Source of the DNA: Chloroflexota bacterium | GTDB lineage: Bacteria > Chloroflexota > Anaerolineae > Aggregatilineales > Phototrophicaceae | Assembly: GCA_016223085.1 (NCBI GenBank) | Contig: JACRPS010000003.1 | Location: 1,403,280 to 1,467,279 of the forward strand | Direction of reading: 5' to 3' | Length of the DNA: 64,000 bases | In this document: piece by piece, positions 50,191 to 58,473 of the stretch | Layout of the letters: every line of letters begins with the position of its first letter | How positions within the stretch are numbered: the first letter of the stretch is position 1 | Translations under genes and position numbers: made by a program | The notes under the pieces: model-generated | Told to the model about the DNA's origin: nothing | Database searches by the model: none | What the model saw: only the letters and a program-made list of their open reading frames with translations

Positions 50191-51279
50191 ATGGTTCGCT
50201 TGTTCAACCGGGATTGGACGCGCTCGGAAATTCAGCAGCTTGTGCCGGACCCGACGCAGATCGCCCGCATCCAGCGCGTGACACTGCGCGAAGGCCGCGC
50301 CGACGGCGTGGAGGCGGTCGAAGTGGCGACCGGCAGCGGCTTTGCCTTTACCGTGCTGCCGGGACGTGGGTTGGACATCGCCCGCGCCAGTTACAACGGC
50401 ATCCCCTTGTTCTGGCGCTCCTACACCGGCGAAGTCGCCGCGTCGTTTTTTGAGCCACAGGGGATGGGCTGGCTGCGCGGCGCGTATGGCGGGCTGATGA
50501 ACACCGGTGGCCTGACCTACATGGGGTCGCCATCGGTAGACCAGGGCGAAGAACTGGGCATACACGGGCGCGCCGGCTACATCCCGGCCAGCAACGTCTG
50601 GGCAGATGCCGACTGGGATGGTGACGAGTACCGTCTGTGGGTGCGCGGCAAGGTGGCGGAAGCAGCGGCGCTTGGCCCGAACGTGGTGCTGACGCGCGAG
50701 ATTTCAACCGAGATGGGCGCGTCGTCGCTGGTCATCCGCGACCGCGTGGAAAACCGCACCTTCCAGCGCGTCGAACACATGATGCTGTATCACTTCAACA
50801 TCGGTTTCCCGCTGCTATCGGAACAGGCGCGCCTGCTGCTGAACACGCAGCAGATTATCCCGCGCGACGATGATTCACGCGCCGGGCTGGAACGCTGGGA
50901 TCGCTTCGAGCCGCCGCTTGCGGGCCGCCCGCACCAGCTTTTTTATCACCAGCTTTGCCCGGATGCGGATGGCAAAGCGCACGTGCTGCTGGTTGGGATG
51001 CCGGACACCAGCGGCGGGCCGGTCGGTGTGTACCTGTCTTACAGGCACGACACTCTGCCCTGGTTTATCAACTGGAAGTGCATGGCGGCGGGCGACTACG
51101 TGACCGGCATCGAACCGGCGAATGCCTGGGTGCAGGGACGCGCCGAAGAACGTGTCGCCGGGCGGCTGCGTTTTCTGGAAGCATGGGAAAGCGTGAGCTA
51201 CGAAGTTGAATTTGGCGTCTTAACTGGCAGCGCGGCCATCCATGCCTTTGCCGAACAGCACGCCTTACCACGTTTATAA
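50191..51279 (+). CDS. DUF4432 aldose-epimerase-like protein
   Basis: 362 residues of the galactose-mutarotase-like beta-supersandwich. LPGRGLDIARASYNGIPLFW near the N-terminus, LGIHGRAGYIPASNV and the C-terminal GIEPANAWVQGRA (Glu as likely catalytic base) are the DUF4432 pattern. These proteins are presumed sugar mutarotases or epimerases for uncommon sugars. AGGA precedes the ATG. It follows the sugar importer and precedes the CoA-transferase gene by 18 bases, supporting a role in the same pathway. Confidence 0.85.
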   Translation: MVRLFNRDWTRSEIQQLVPDPTQIARIQRVTLREGRADGVEAVEVATGSGFAFTVLPGRGLDIARASYNGIPLFWRSYTGEVAASFFEPQGMGWLRGAYGGLMNTGGLTYMGSPSVDQGEELGIHGRAGYIPASNVWADADWDGDEYRLWVRGKVAEAAALGPNVVLTREISTEMGASSLVIRDRVENRTFQRVEHMMLYHFNIGFPLLSEQARLLLNTQQIIPRDDDSRAGLERWDRFEPPLAGRPHQLFYHQLCPDADGKAHVLLVGMPDTSGGPVGVYLSYRHDTLPWFINWKCMAAGDYVTGIEPANAWVQGRAEERVAGRLRFLEAWESVSYEVEFGVLTGSAAIHAFAEQHALPRL

Positions 51280-51297
51280 GGAATGGAAAGGTTGCCC

Positions 51298-52485
51298 ATG
51301 CCCGGCCCACTCAGCGGCGTCATTGTCCTCGATTTCACCCAACTGCTGCAAGGCCCATATGCCACGCAGATGCTTGGCGACATGGGCGCGGAGATCATCA
51401 AGATTGAACCGCCTGGCGGCGACTGGATGCGGAAATTCGCCCTGAGCAACCTGTATCTGGGGGGCGAGAGTGTGTCGTTTCTGGCCTTTAACCGTAACAA
51501 ACGCAGCCTGACGCTGAATCTGAAACAGCCGGGCGGTGTGGAGGTGGTGAAGCGGCTGGCCGCGCGCGCCGATATCGTGATTGAGAACTTTCGCCCCGGT
51601 GTGATGGAGCGTCTCGGCATCGGTTACGATACGCTGGCGGCCATCAATCCGCGTCTGATTTTCTGTTCCAGCAGCGGCTTCGGGCAGACCGGACCGTATG
51701 TCGAGCGCCCCGGGCAGGATTTGCTGGTGCAGGCCATGACCGGCCTGCCCTACCTGAATGGGCGCGACGAGGATGTGCCTGTTGCCGTGGGGCTGGGGAT
51801 CGCGGACATCGCGGCGGCGCTGCACATCGTCTACGGCGTGCTGGCGGCGCTTTACAGCCGCGAACGCACCGGGCACGGCCAGCGCGTCGAAGTCTGCCTG
51901 TACAATTCGCTGCTGGCGTTTGTGCATCAGGAGCTATCCACCTATCTCAACGGCGGCGGCTTGCCGCAGCGCAGCCATTCCGGCAACAACCCTGCACCTT
52001 ACAACGGCGCGCCGTATGGTCTGTACCCGACATCTGACGGTTACATTGCTATCGCCATGAATCCGGTGAATAAGCTGGCGGCGCTGTTGGGTCTGTCCGG
52101 CTACGAGCATCTCACGTCCAACAACGTGCTGGACAACCGCGATGACATCAACCGCGCTTTGGCCTCTGCCTTCTGCCAGCGCCCGACGCAGGAATGGCTG
52201 GCGCTTTTGCTGGCGGAAGACATCTGGTGCGCGCCGGTGTACACGTTTGCCGACGTGGAGCGCGACCCGCAGGTGGCCGCCAATGAGATGATTGTGTCTT
52301 ACGACCATGCCCGCGCCGGGACAGTTCGCACTTTAGGGATTCCGGTGAAGTTCGGCGGCACGCCGGGCGCGATCAGCCGCCCCGCGCCGCTGCTCGGAGA
52401 ACACAGCGCCGAACTGCTGCGGGAGTTTGGCGGCTATAGCGATGCCGATATTCAGGACTTGCAGGCACAGAGCGTTATTTTGTAG
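51298..52485 (+). CDS. Family III CoA-transferase (CaiB/formyl-CoA transferase type)
   Basis: 395 residues from the ATG at 51298, which has GGAAAGG upstream; the ATG at 51283 touches its own ribosome site. Opening LSGVIVLDFTQLLQGPYATQ and GDMGAEIIKIEPPGGD, then NFRPGVMERLG, SGFGQTGPY and LGIADIAAALHIVYGVLAAL, where the Asp is the catalytic nucleophile forming the acyl-anhydride. It moves CoA between carboxylic acids. The TAG stop is supplied by a palindromic repeat. Paired with the enoyl-CoA hydratase, it suggests that the pathway ends in acyl-CoA breakdown. Confidence 0.92.
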   Translation: MPGPLSGVIVLDFTQLLQGPYATQMLGDMGAEIIKIEPPGGDWMRKFALSNLYLGGESVSFLAFNRNKRSLTLNLKQPGGVEVVKRLAARADIVIENFRPGVMERLGIGYDTLAAINPRLIFCSSSGFGQTGPYVERPGQDLLVQAMTGLPYLNGRDEDVPVAVGLGIADIAAALHIVYGVLAALYSRERTGHGQRVEVCLYNSLLAFVHQELSTYLNGGGLPQRSHSGNNPAPYNGAPYGLYPTSDGYIAIAMNPVNKLAALLGLSGYEHLTSNNVLDNRDDINRALASAFCQRPTQEWLALLLAEDIWCAPVYTFADVERDPQVAANEMIVSYDHARAGTVRTLGIPVKFGGTPGAISRPAPLLGEHSAELLREFGGYSDADIQDLQAQSVIL

Positions 52486-52505
52486 GGACACGGCACGCCG
52501 TGTCC
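52482..52505. repeat. Palindromic repeat supplying the CoA-transferase stop
   Basis: GTAGGGACACGGC / GCCGTGTCC; its TAG (52483-52485) is the stop codon of the CoA-transferase gene. Confidence 0.8.
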
Positions 52506-52541
52506 ATGATGACATGAAATTGGACGTTCGAGTTTGGAAGT

Positions 52542-52567
52542 GTAGGGGCGCACCGCCGTGCGCCCCT
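52542..52567. repeat. Palindromic intergenic repeat
   Basis: GTAGGGGCGCACCGCCGTGC... second copy within 60 bases, in the spacer before the enoyl-CoA hydratase gene. Confidence 0.8.
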
Positions 52568-52631
52568 GCCGAAGCCGTTACCGGTTGCGAATGCCAAAGA
52601 CCATCAGACGATTCTGCTGATCGGAGTAATA

Positions 52632-53411
52632 ATGTACGAAACCATCCGCCTGGAAAGCCACGACCGCCTCGCCATCGTGTATTTCAGCCGCCCCGACAAG
52701 CTGAACGCGATGAACGCGACCGTGTTCCGCGAGTTAAGCGCCTGTCTACGCCGAATCGAGTCCGGCGAAGACCTCGCCGAAGTGGTGATTCTGACCGGCG
52801 ATGGCCGCGCGTTTGTTGCTGGGGCGGATATTGACAACTACGTGACGATGACACTGGCGGAATTTTCCGCCTTCCAGCGATTGGGGCGCGGCGTGATGGA
52901 GCAGATCGAACGGCTGCCGCAGCCCGTGATCGCGGCAGTCAACGGTTACGCGCTGGGCGGCGGGTTTGAAATCGCGCTGGCGTGTGACGTCATCATCGCA
53001 GCGGAAAACGCCAAGTTCGGCCTACCGGAAGCCAAGCTGGCGTTGCTGCCGGGCGGTGGGGGCACGCAACGACTGCCACGCCTCGTCGGTCCTTACGTGG
53101 CAAAGCGGCTTATTTTCTCCGGCGAACTCATTGACGCGCGCCGGGCATATGAACTGAAGCTGGTGACTGAGATCACGGCGCCGGGTGAGGCCTTAAATGC
53201 CGCCATGACGCTGGCGGAGAAAATTCTCGCCAACGGGCCGCTGGCGGTGCGCCTGGCAAAGCGGTTGATAAACGAAGGACTGGAAGCCTCACTGGCAACG
53301 GCGCTCAGTTTTGAGATGGACGCCACCGCTCACCTGTTCATGAGTGAAGATAAGGCTGAAGGTATACAGGCGTTTAAGGATAAACGACCGCCGCAATTCA
53401 AAGGGCGTTAG
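52632..53411 (+). CDS. Enoyl-CoA hydratase/isomerase (crotonase) family protein
   Basis: 259 residues. Crotonase fold with the oxyanion hole in AFVAGADIDNY and in GYALGGGFEIALACD, and the catalytic acids Glu in GGGFEIALACD and Glu in FGLPEAKLALLPGGGG. It hydrates or isomerises an enoyl-CoA. In this cluster it follows a CoA-transferase and a small-sugar importer, so the acyl-CoA probably comes from sugar-acid breakdown. A gap of 18 bases separates it from the next gene. Confidence 0.92.
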   Translation: MYETIRLESHDRLAIVYFSRPDKLNAMNATVFRELSACLRRIESGEDLAEVVILTGDGRAFVAGADIDNYVTMTLAEFSAFQRLGRGVMEQIERLPQPVIAAVNGYALGGGFEIALACDVIIAAENAKFGLPEAKLALLPGGGGTQRLPRLVGPYVAKRLIFSGELIDARRAYELKLVTEITAPGEALNAAMTLAEKILANGPLAVRLAKRLINEGLEASLATALSFEMDATAHLFMSEDKAEGIQAFKDKRPPQFKGR

Positions 53412-53429
53412 ACACAGGGGCACAACAGC

Positions 53430-54578
53430 ATGATTGAATTACGCGGCAGTACATGGGATCACACACGCGGCTATGCGCCGCTGCCGGTGACGGCAGCCGC
53501 TTATTCCACTGCGCACCCGGACGTCCGCATCACCTGGGAAAAACGCACCCTGCGTGATTTTGCCGAAATGTCGCTGCCGGAACTGGCAAAACGCTATGAC
53601 ATGATCGTGCTTGACCATCCCTGGCTGGGGGCGACCGAAGCCGCCGGGTCGCTGCTGCCGCTGGACGATTACCTGAGCGCGGATTTTCTGGCCGATCAGG
53701 CCAAACACAGCGTCGGCAAGAGCAACGAGAGTTACATTTATCATGGTCATCAATGGGCGCTGGCGATTGACGCCGCCTGCCAGGTCAGCGCCTACCGGCC
53801 TGATCTGCTGGACGCCGACCTGCCCCGCACCTGGGATGACGTGTTCGCGCTGGCGCAGCGGTTGAAGGCCGAGGGGCGCAGGTACGTTGCCACGCCGCTG
53901 ATGCACGTGGACACGTTCCCGTGTTTCTTCTCGCTGTGTGCCAACGCGGGCGAAGCGCCGGGCACAAATGGTGATGTATTTGTCAGCCGCGTAACAGGCC
54001 GATACGCGCTTGACCAGCTCTGCGCGCTGGCCGCTGTTGGTCATCCCCAGGCGCTGCACTGGAATCCGCCGCAGCTACTCGACCAGATGAGCACGACCGG
54101 CGAAATTGTTTACTGCCCGCTGCTGTTTGGTTATTCCAACTACGCCCGCCCCGGCTACCGTGAGCATCTGGTGAAGTTCACCAACATTCCCGGCGCCGAT
54201 GGCGTTCCGCGCGGCGCGATCCTGGGCGGCGCGGGGCTGGCGGTTTCGTCCGGCACGCAGTACCCGGAAGTCGTCTGCGACTACGCCGCGTTTGTCGCCA
54301 GCGCCGACGTGCAGCGCGGTATGTACTTCGAGGCGGGTGGCCAGCCCGGCCACCGCGCCGCGTGGCTGGATGCGGACGTGAACGCTGCGTCCAACGGCTT
54401 CTTTCAGGACACACTGGCAACGCTTGACCATGCCGCGCTGCGCCCGCGTTACAACGGCTGGATTGCGATGCAGGACGGCGCGTGCCAGCTTCTCCATGCT
54501 TTTCTGACGGAAGATGGCGGCGTGGAACACACGCTTGACCAACTGGATGTAAACTACCGCCGGAGTTTGCAGGCGTAG
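53430..54578 (+). CDS. Family 1 solute-binding-like protein without signal peptide
   Basis: 382 residues in the fold of sugar-ABC binding proteins (IVLDHPWLGATEAAGSLLPL, LPRTWDDVFALAQRLKAEGR, a C-terminal hinge and helical end), but the N-terminus (MIELRGSTWDHTRGYAPLPV) starts the mature fold at once. There is no signal peptide or lipobox, so it should stay in the cytoplasm. Its last gene position in an operon of CoA enzymes suggests an intracellular substrate sensor or carrier. No ABC partner is adjacent. Its stop codon lies in a palindromic repeat shared with the next gene. Confidence 0.8.
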   Translation: MIELRGSTWDHTRGYAPLPVTAAAYSTAHPDVRITWEKRTLRDFAEMSLPELAKRYDMIVLDHPWLGATEAAGSLLPLDDYLSADFLADQAKHSVGKSNESYIYHGHQWALAIDAACQVSAYRPDLLDADLPRTWDDVFALAQRLKAEGRRYVATPLMHVDTFPCFFSLCANAGEAPGTNGDVFVSRVTGRYALDQLCALAAVGHPQALHWNPPQLLDQMSTTGEIVYCPLLFGYSNYARPGYREHLVKFTNIPGADGVPRGAILGGAGLAVSSGTQYPEVVCDYAAFVASADVQRGMYFEAGGQPGHRAAWLDADVNAASNGFFQDTLATLDHAALRPRYNGWIAMQDGACQLLHAFLTEDGGVEHTLDQLDVNYRRSLQA

Positions 54579-54603
54579 GGACGCGGCGTTGCTGTATCCC
54601 TAC
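54575..54603. repeat. Palindromic repeat that supplies both convergent stop codons
   Basis: GTAGGGACGCGGC ... TGTATCCCTAC. TAG at 54576-54578 ends the plus-strand gene; TAG read from the minus strand at 54600-54602 ends the RraA-like gene. Confidence 0.85.
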
Positions 54604-55268
54604 AAAATCCCGTGTTTGCGGAACACCTCGCCCAGCAGCGCGCCTTGTTTCAGTTCGTCGCGCACGCGGTTTTCGCCGCGCACCTTCTCCAGCGCGCGTT
54701 CCACCACTTCGCGCCAGATCGTCTGCGGCAGCACCACCACCCCGTCATAGTCCGCAAACACGATGTCGCCGGGGTTCACCAACACGTCGCCGCAGCGCAC
54801 CGGAACGCGGTAATCCACCACATCAATCCGTCCTAAAGAATCCGTTGGGCGGATGCCGGTGGCAAACACCGGGAACTGCATCCGAATGATGTGGTTCACG
54901 TCGCGGCTGTAAGCGTCCACAATCGCGCCGCGCCCGCCGCGCGCCCGCGTGGCGGTAGACAGCAGTTCGCCCCAGAACGCCGCCGACTCCGCGCCGCCCG
55001 CCGTAATTACCGGTACCTCGCCGGCTTGCAGCGTGTCCAGCGATTCGATGCACAGCCGGTAAGGATGCTCCGGGACTTGGTACACTTCCATGCCCAGCAT
55101 CGGCATCGCCCGCCCGACAATCACGGCTGACGGATACAGCGGGCGAATGCGCGCCGCCATTGTCTGGTCACGGCAGCCCAACTGGTCGAGGATGTCGGCC
55201 ACAACCGGGGTATACAGTTCCTTTTCGATCAGTTCAAAAACATCACGGTCATCTACCGGCAACGTCAT
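54600..55268 (-). CDS. RraA/HMG-aldolase-family protein
   Basis: 222 residues from the ATG at 55268 (GGAG upstream); the frame's earlier ATG at 55286 is not preferred. GGAESAAFWGELLSTATRA, then RGAIVDAYSRDV with the Arg-Asp pair, and DYDGVVVLPQ, give the RraA-like fold seen in 4-hydroxy-4-methyl-2-oxoglutarate and related aldolases. It probably cleaves a 2-keto acid into pyruvate and an aldehyde, which would fit the upstream sugar kinase, dehydrogenase and dehydratase. The RNase E inhibitor role of RraA is unlikely here. Confidence 0.85.
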   Translation of the reverse strand: MTLPVDDRDVFELIEKELYTPVVADILDQLGCRDQTMAARIRPLYPSAVIVGRAMPMLGMEVYQVPEHPYRLCIESLDTLQAGEVPVITAGGAESAAFWGELLSTATRARGGRGAIVDAYSRDVNHIIRMQFPVFATGIRPTDSLGRIDVVDYRVPVRCGDVLVNPGDIVFADYDGVVVLPQTIWREVVERALEKVRGENRVRDELKQGALLGEVFRKHGIL

Positions 55269-55286
55269 GTTTGCTCCTTCTGGCAA

Positions 55287-56768
55287 TTAATCCACACCCG
55301 CCGCGAACACTGCTTTCATCATTGGATACGCTGCGCGGAACTGGCGGTACAGGCGGTCATAATGGTCGGCCAGCGCCGTATTGGGTGCGTAAACAGACTC
55401 GATCCGAACCATTGCCGCCGCCGCGCTCAGGTTCGGATACACCCCCACGCCAACCGCCGCCAGCATGGCCGCGCCCAGCGTCGTGGCATTGGTCTGCTCG
55501 ATGATCTCCACCCGCAGCCCCAGCACGTCGGCGCGTATCTGGTTCCACACATTCAGGCGCGTGCCGCCGCCGGCTGCTCTGACGACTGTATCGCTGCCGG
55601 GCATGACGCCACAGGCCTCCAGAATGTGCCGCCCGCTCATGGCAACGCCTTCCATCACGGCGCGGCTGCCGTACCCCAGCGTGTGCTGGCGCAGCAGACC
55701 CAGGAACGCCCCACGCGCGGCGGTATCCCAGATAGGGGCGCGTTCGCCCTGCAAATAGGGCAGGAACACCAGATCGCTGCTGCCCGCCGGAACTGCTTCT
55801 GCTGCCGTTGCCGCCGCATCAAACCCCACGCCCGTCCATTCGCCAAACCACGTCAGGCTGTCACCGCCGCTTTGCGTCGGGCCATACAACACGCTCGCGC
55901 CGCCGCTGATCTTACCCGGAATAAACAGCAGTCCCGCCGTTGGCTGCCCGCCGGAGCATCCGATAATCTCCGACGTGCCGGTGAGATTAAACGCCAACCC
56001 CGCCGCCTGAAACGCGCCCGCGCCGGCCATGCCGCACAGGGCGTCGCTCCAGCCTGTGACCACTGGTGTGCCCGAACGCAGCCCGGTAAGCGCCGCTGCT
56101 TCTGCCGTGACCGCCCCCGCCACGGTATAGGGCGGCAGTATCGGCGGCGCGAGCGCCGGCGGCAGGCCCAACCGGGCGTAATACGCCGGGGGTGCGACGC
56201 CAGTCAGCAGGTGAATCAGCCCCTTCGCGCTCCATGCGTCCGAAGCAAAGACGCCGGTCAGCCGCAGCAGCAGGTAATCTTTCGCCATCAACACATGCCG
56301 CGCCCGGCTGATAATTTCAGGCTGATGGCGCTGCCACCACAGCAGGCGTGCCGGCGGCCAGCCGGCATCTACCGGCAGATCAAGCCCCAGCCAGTCGCGC
56401 AGTTGTTCTGCGCCCACCTGCTCGCGCAGCCAGACCGCTTCGGCTTCGGCGCGCCGGTCCTGCCAGGTGATCGCGGCGCTGAGTACCCCCCCATCATGGT
56501 CTACCAGCAGCATCGTCGGCACCTGCCCGCACAGGCCGATACCGGCAATACGCGAGGCGGGCACGGTTAGCAGCAGTTCGCGGCACACCTGCGCCGCCGC
56601 CGCCCACCAGTCCTCCGGCTGCTGCTCGACGTGGAACAGCGCGGGACGCTGCACGGCATACATGGCGCTGGCTTCAACCAGCAGTTGGCCGTCTGGCTGG
56701 TAGACGGCCCCCTTACAACTGCTCGTGCCAATGTCCAGCGCCAGCAGCGCGGACGTTACGTCGGCCAT
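55287..56768 (-). CDS. FGGY-family carbohydrate kinase (xylulokinase-like)
   Basis: 493 residues from the ATG at 56768 (GGAG upstream). N-terminal phosphate loop LLALDIGTSSCKGAVY, then ITWQDRRAEAEAVWLRE with the sugar-binding Asp-Arg, NLTGTSEIIGCSGGQ, LPYLQGERAPIWDTAARGAF and the ATP-binding RAAGGGTRLNVWNQI, as in xylulokinases and relatives. It phosphorylates a pentulose or related ketose in the cytoplasm. Second last gene of the leftward operon, followed by the RraA-like gene. Confidence 0.92.
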   Translation of the reverse strand: MADVTSALLALDIGTSSCKGAVYQPDGQLLVEASAMYAVQRPALFHVEQQPEDWWAAAAQVCRELLLTVPASRIAGIGLCGQVPTMLLVDHDGGVLSAAITWQDRRAEAEAVWLREQVGAEQLRDWLGLDLPVDAGWPPARLLWWQRHQPEIISRARHVLMAKDYLLLRLTGVFASDAWSAKGLIHLLTGVAPPAYYARLGLPPALAPPILPPYTVAGAVTAEAAALTGLRSGTPVVTGWSDALCGMAGAGAFQAAGLAFNLTGTSEIIGCSGGQPTAGLLFIPGKISGGASVLYGPTQSGGDSLTWFGEWTGVGFDAAATAAEAVPAGSSDLVFLPYLQGERAPIWDTAARGAFLGLLRQHTLGYGSRAVMEGVAMSGRHILEACGVMPGSDTVVRAAGGGTRLNVWNQIRADVLGLRVEIIEQTNATTLGAAMLAAVGVGVYPNLSAAAAMVRIESVYAPNTALADHYDRLYRQFRAAYPMMKAVFAAGVD

Positions 56769-56803
56769 GCACTCTCCAACCCGAAGCCATACTCCATCGT
56801 GAT

Positions 56804-57796
56804 TTATCCTGCTTCGTGAGCCACCCGCACCAGTATTTTTATACCGCTGGAGGGATCGGCCATCACCTGCCGCACAGCAGCAGGCAAATCGGCCAGTCCG
56901 ACCCGGTGCGTAACAACCGCCTGCCAGTTCAAGCGCCCACTGCACAGCAGGTCAATCGCTTCGGTAAAATCGGCGGGGTACAGCCGTGAAAACGCTACGC
57001 GCAAATCCTTGCGGAACATGTCAAGCATGGGCAGCACCGCCTGCTCCTGCGACGGCACGCCGTAGACGGCGATGCTGCCGCCGCGCCGCGCCAGCCGCAC
57101 CGCCAGCGCCAGCGTTTCCGGCGTCCCCACGCCGTCAATCACCGCGTCGAACTGCCCGGCGTTCATCGTATCCAGCCCATCCGCGCCAAGTTGCCGTGCC
57201 ACCTGCATCCGGCTGGAGATGGGGTCAGTCACGGCGACGGACGCGCCGGCGGCCAGCGCCGCCTGCACCACCAGCAGACCGATATTACCCCCGCCCAGCA
57301 CGGCCACCCGGTCGCCAGATTTCACGCCCGCGCTGTGCAGCACGCGCACCACGACGGCGACCGGTTCGGTCAGCGCGGCGGCATCCAGCGGCAGTTCGTC
57401 CGGCAGGACGCGCACGGCATCCGCCGGAACCACTACCTCGTCGGCAAAGCCACCCGGCACACCCGCGACGCCGAGCACCGCCGTTTGCTCGCAGTGGTGA
57501 ATCTCGCCACGCTGGCAGGCGGCACACTGGCGGCAGCTCAGGATGGGATTAATCGTCACTGGCTGGCCGACGGTGAACGGAGCGCCCGCGCCCAACGCCG
57601 AAATCCGCCCGCTGAACTCGTGCCCCGGCACAATCGGGTAGCGAGCGAACGCCAGCTTGCCGCCGATCAGTGAATAGTCCGTGCCGCACACTCCAGCCCA
57701 ATACACACGAAGCCGCACCTGATTTGCACCTACATCTGGCACGGGTTTCTCCGTCAGGTGCAACTGGTGCGGGGCAGTCACTTCAACGGCCTGCAT
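56804..57796 (-). CDS. Zinc-dependent alcohol/polyol dehydrogenase (MDR family)
   Basis: 331 residues from the ATG at 57796 (AAGGGA upstream). Catalytic-zinc ligands in GVCGTD (Cys) and GHEFSGRI (His), the structural-zinc loop with four cysteines in CRQCAACQRGEIHHC, and the nucleotide fold GDRVAVLGGGNIGLL. It is a sorbitol/threonine-dehydrogenase-like enzyme oxidising a sugar or polyol with NAD(P). It lies between the kinase and the P450 relic in the leftward operon. The palindromic repeat at 57830 separates it from the relic. Confidence 0.92.
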   Translation of the reverse strand: MQAVEVTAPHQLHLTEKPVPDVGANQVRLRVYWAGVCGTDYSLIGGKLAFARYPIVPGHEFSGRISALGAGAPFTVGQPVTINPILSCRQCAACQRGEIHHCEQTAVLGVAGVPGGFADEVVVPADAVRVLPDELPLDAAALTEPVAVVVRVLHSAGVKSGDRVAVLGGGNIGLLVVQAALAAGASVAVTDPISSRMQVARQLGADGLDTMNAGQFDAVIDGVGTPETLALAVRLARRGGSIAVYGVPSQEQAVLPMLDMFRKDLRVAFSRLYPADFTEAIDLLCSGRLNWQAVVTHRVGLADLPAAVRQVMADPSSGIKILVRVAHEAG

Positions 57797-57829
57797 GATG
57801 GTATCCCTTGCTCTAAAACCGTTGCCTGT

Positions 57830-57857
57830 GTAGGGGCGAGGCATGCCTCGTCCCTAC
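57830..57857. repeat. Palindromic intergenic repeat
   Basis: GTAGGGGCGAGGCATGCCTC... between the P450 relic and the dehydrogenase gene. Confidence 0.85.
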
Positions 57858-57866
57858 ACTACACAA

Positions 57867-58456
57867 TTAAAACGTCACCAGCAGCGCCTTTAATCCGCGC
57901 ATGATATTTGGCACCCGTTCCAGTTCGGCGTCCGCCAGCCGCGGATTCGGCATCCGGTCAAACAGTGCTCTGGCACACCCAGCAGCCGCGCGACGATGGT
58001 CGCTGGCAGCGGATAGGCCAGATCGTGAATTACGTCCATCCGCCCGCGCGCTTGCACCGTGTCGAGACAGCGTTCGACAATCAGTTCCACCAACGGCTGC
58101 ATCTGCCGGATGATGCGCGGCGCAAACGCCAGATGCACCAGCCTCCGCAGCCGGGTGTGGTTGGGCGGGTCGGCGTGAATCAGGCCGCCGCTACGGGTGA
58201 AGTGCGCTTCCAGCCGGTCAACATCGCGGCGTACGTCCGGCGTTAAGCCCTCAAACAGGCCATCAAACCGTCCGGCGTTGCCAAAATGTACCGGGTCACG
58301 GAAGATCGCCAGATTGTCATCGTAGCGCGTCACCAGCCACGCATTCCACGACTCACTCCAGTACACCAGCGCTTCGTTCTGAAGCTGTTGGTACACCGGG
58401 TACGGGTCACTCAGAAACCCGGTGGACACCAGTTGGCGGTCAATTTCGGCGTTCAT
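57867..58456 (-). pseudogene. Cytochrome P450 relic with internal deletion and frameshift
   Basis: Codons from 58456 give a normal P450 N-terminal third (GFLSDPYPVYQQLQNEALVYW, LIHADPPNHTRLRRLV) up to ARLLGVPE. After that the frame changes: in another frame the sequence ends FDRMPNPRLADAELERVPNI and on to LLVTF and TAA, a typical P450 C-terminus. The middle of about 200 residues, including the I helix, the ExxR motif and the haem cysteine, is missing. The intact reading frame to 57890 (188 residues) ends in meaningless sequence. Not functional. Confidence 0.85.
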
Positions 58457-58473
58457 GGTCGCGCTTCGCTATC

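Noticed and set aside
54600..55268. RNase E inhibitor RraA or menaquinone methyltransferase
   Set aside because: Older annotations of this family; the aldolase-type Arg-Asp motif and operon context favour a keto-acid aldolase.
57890..58456. Intact 188-residue P450-like gene
   Set aside because: The haem-binding region is missing, and the expected C-terminus lies in another frame; called a pseudogene.
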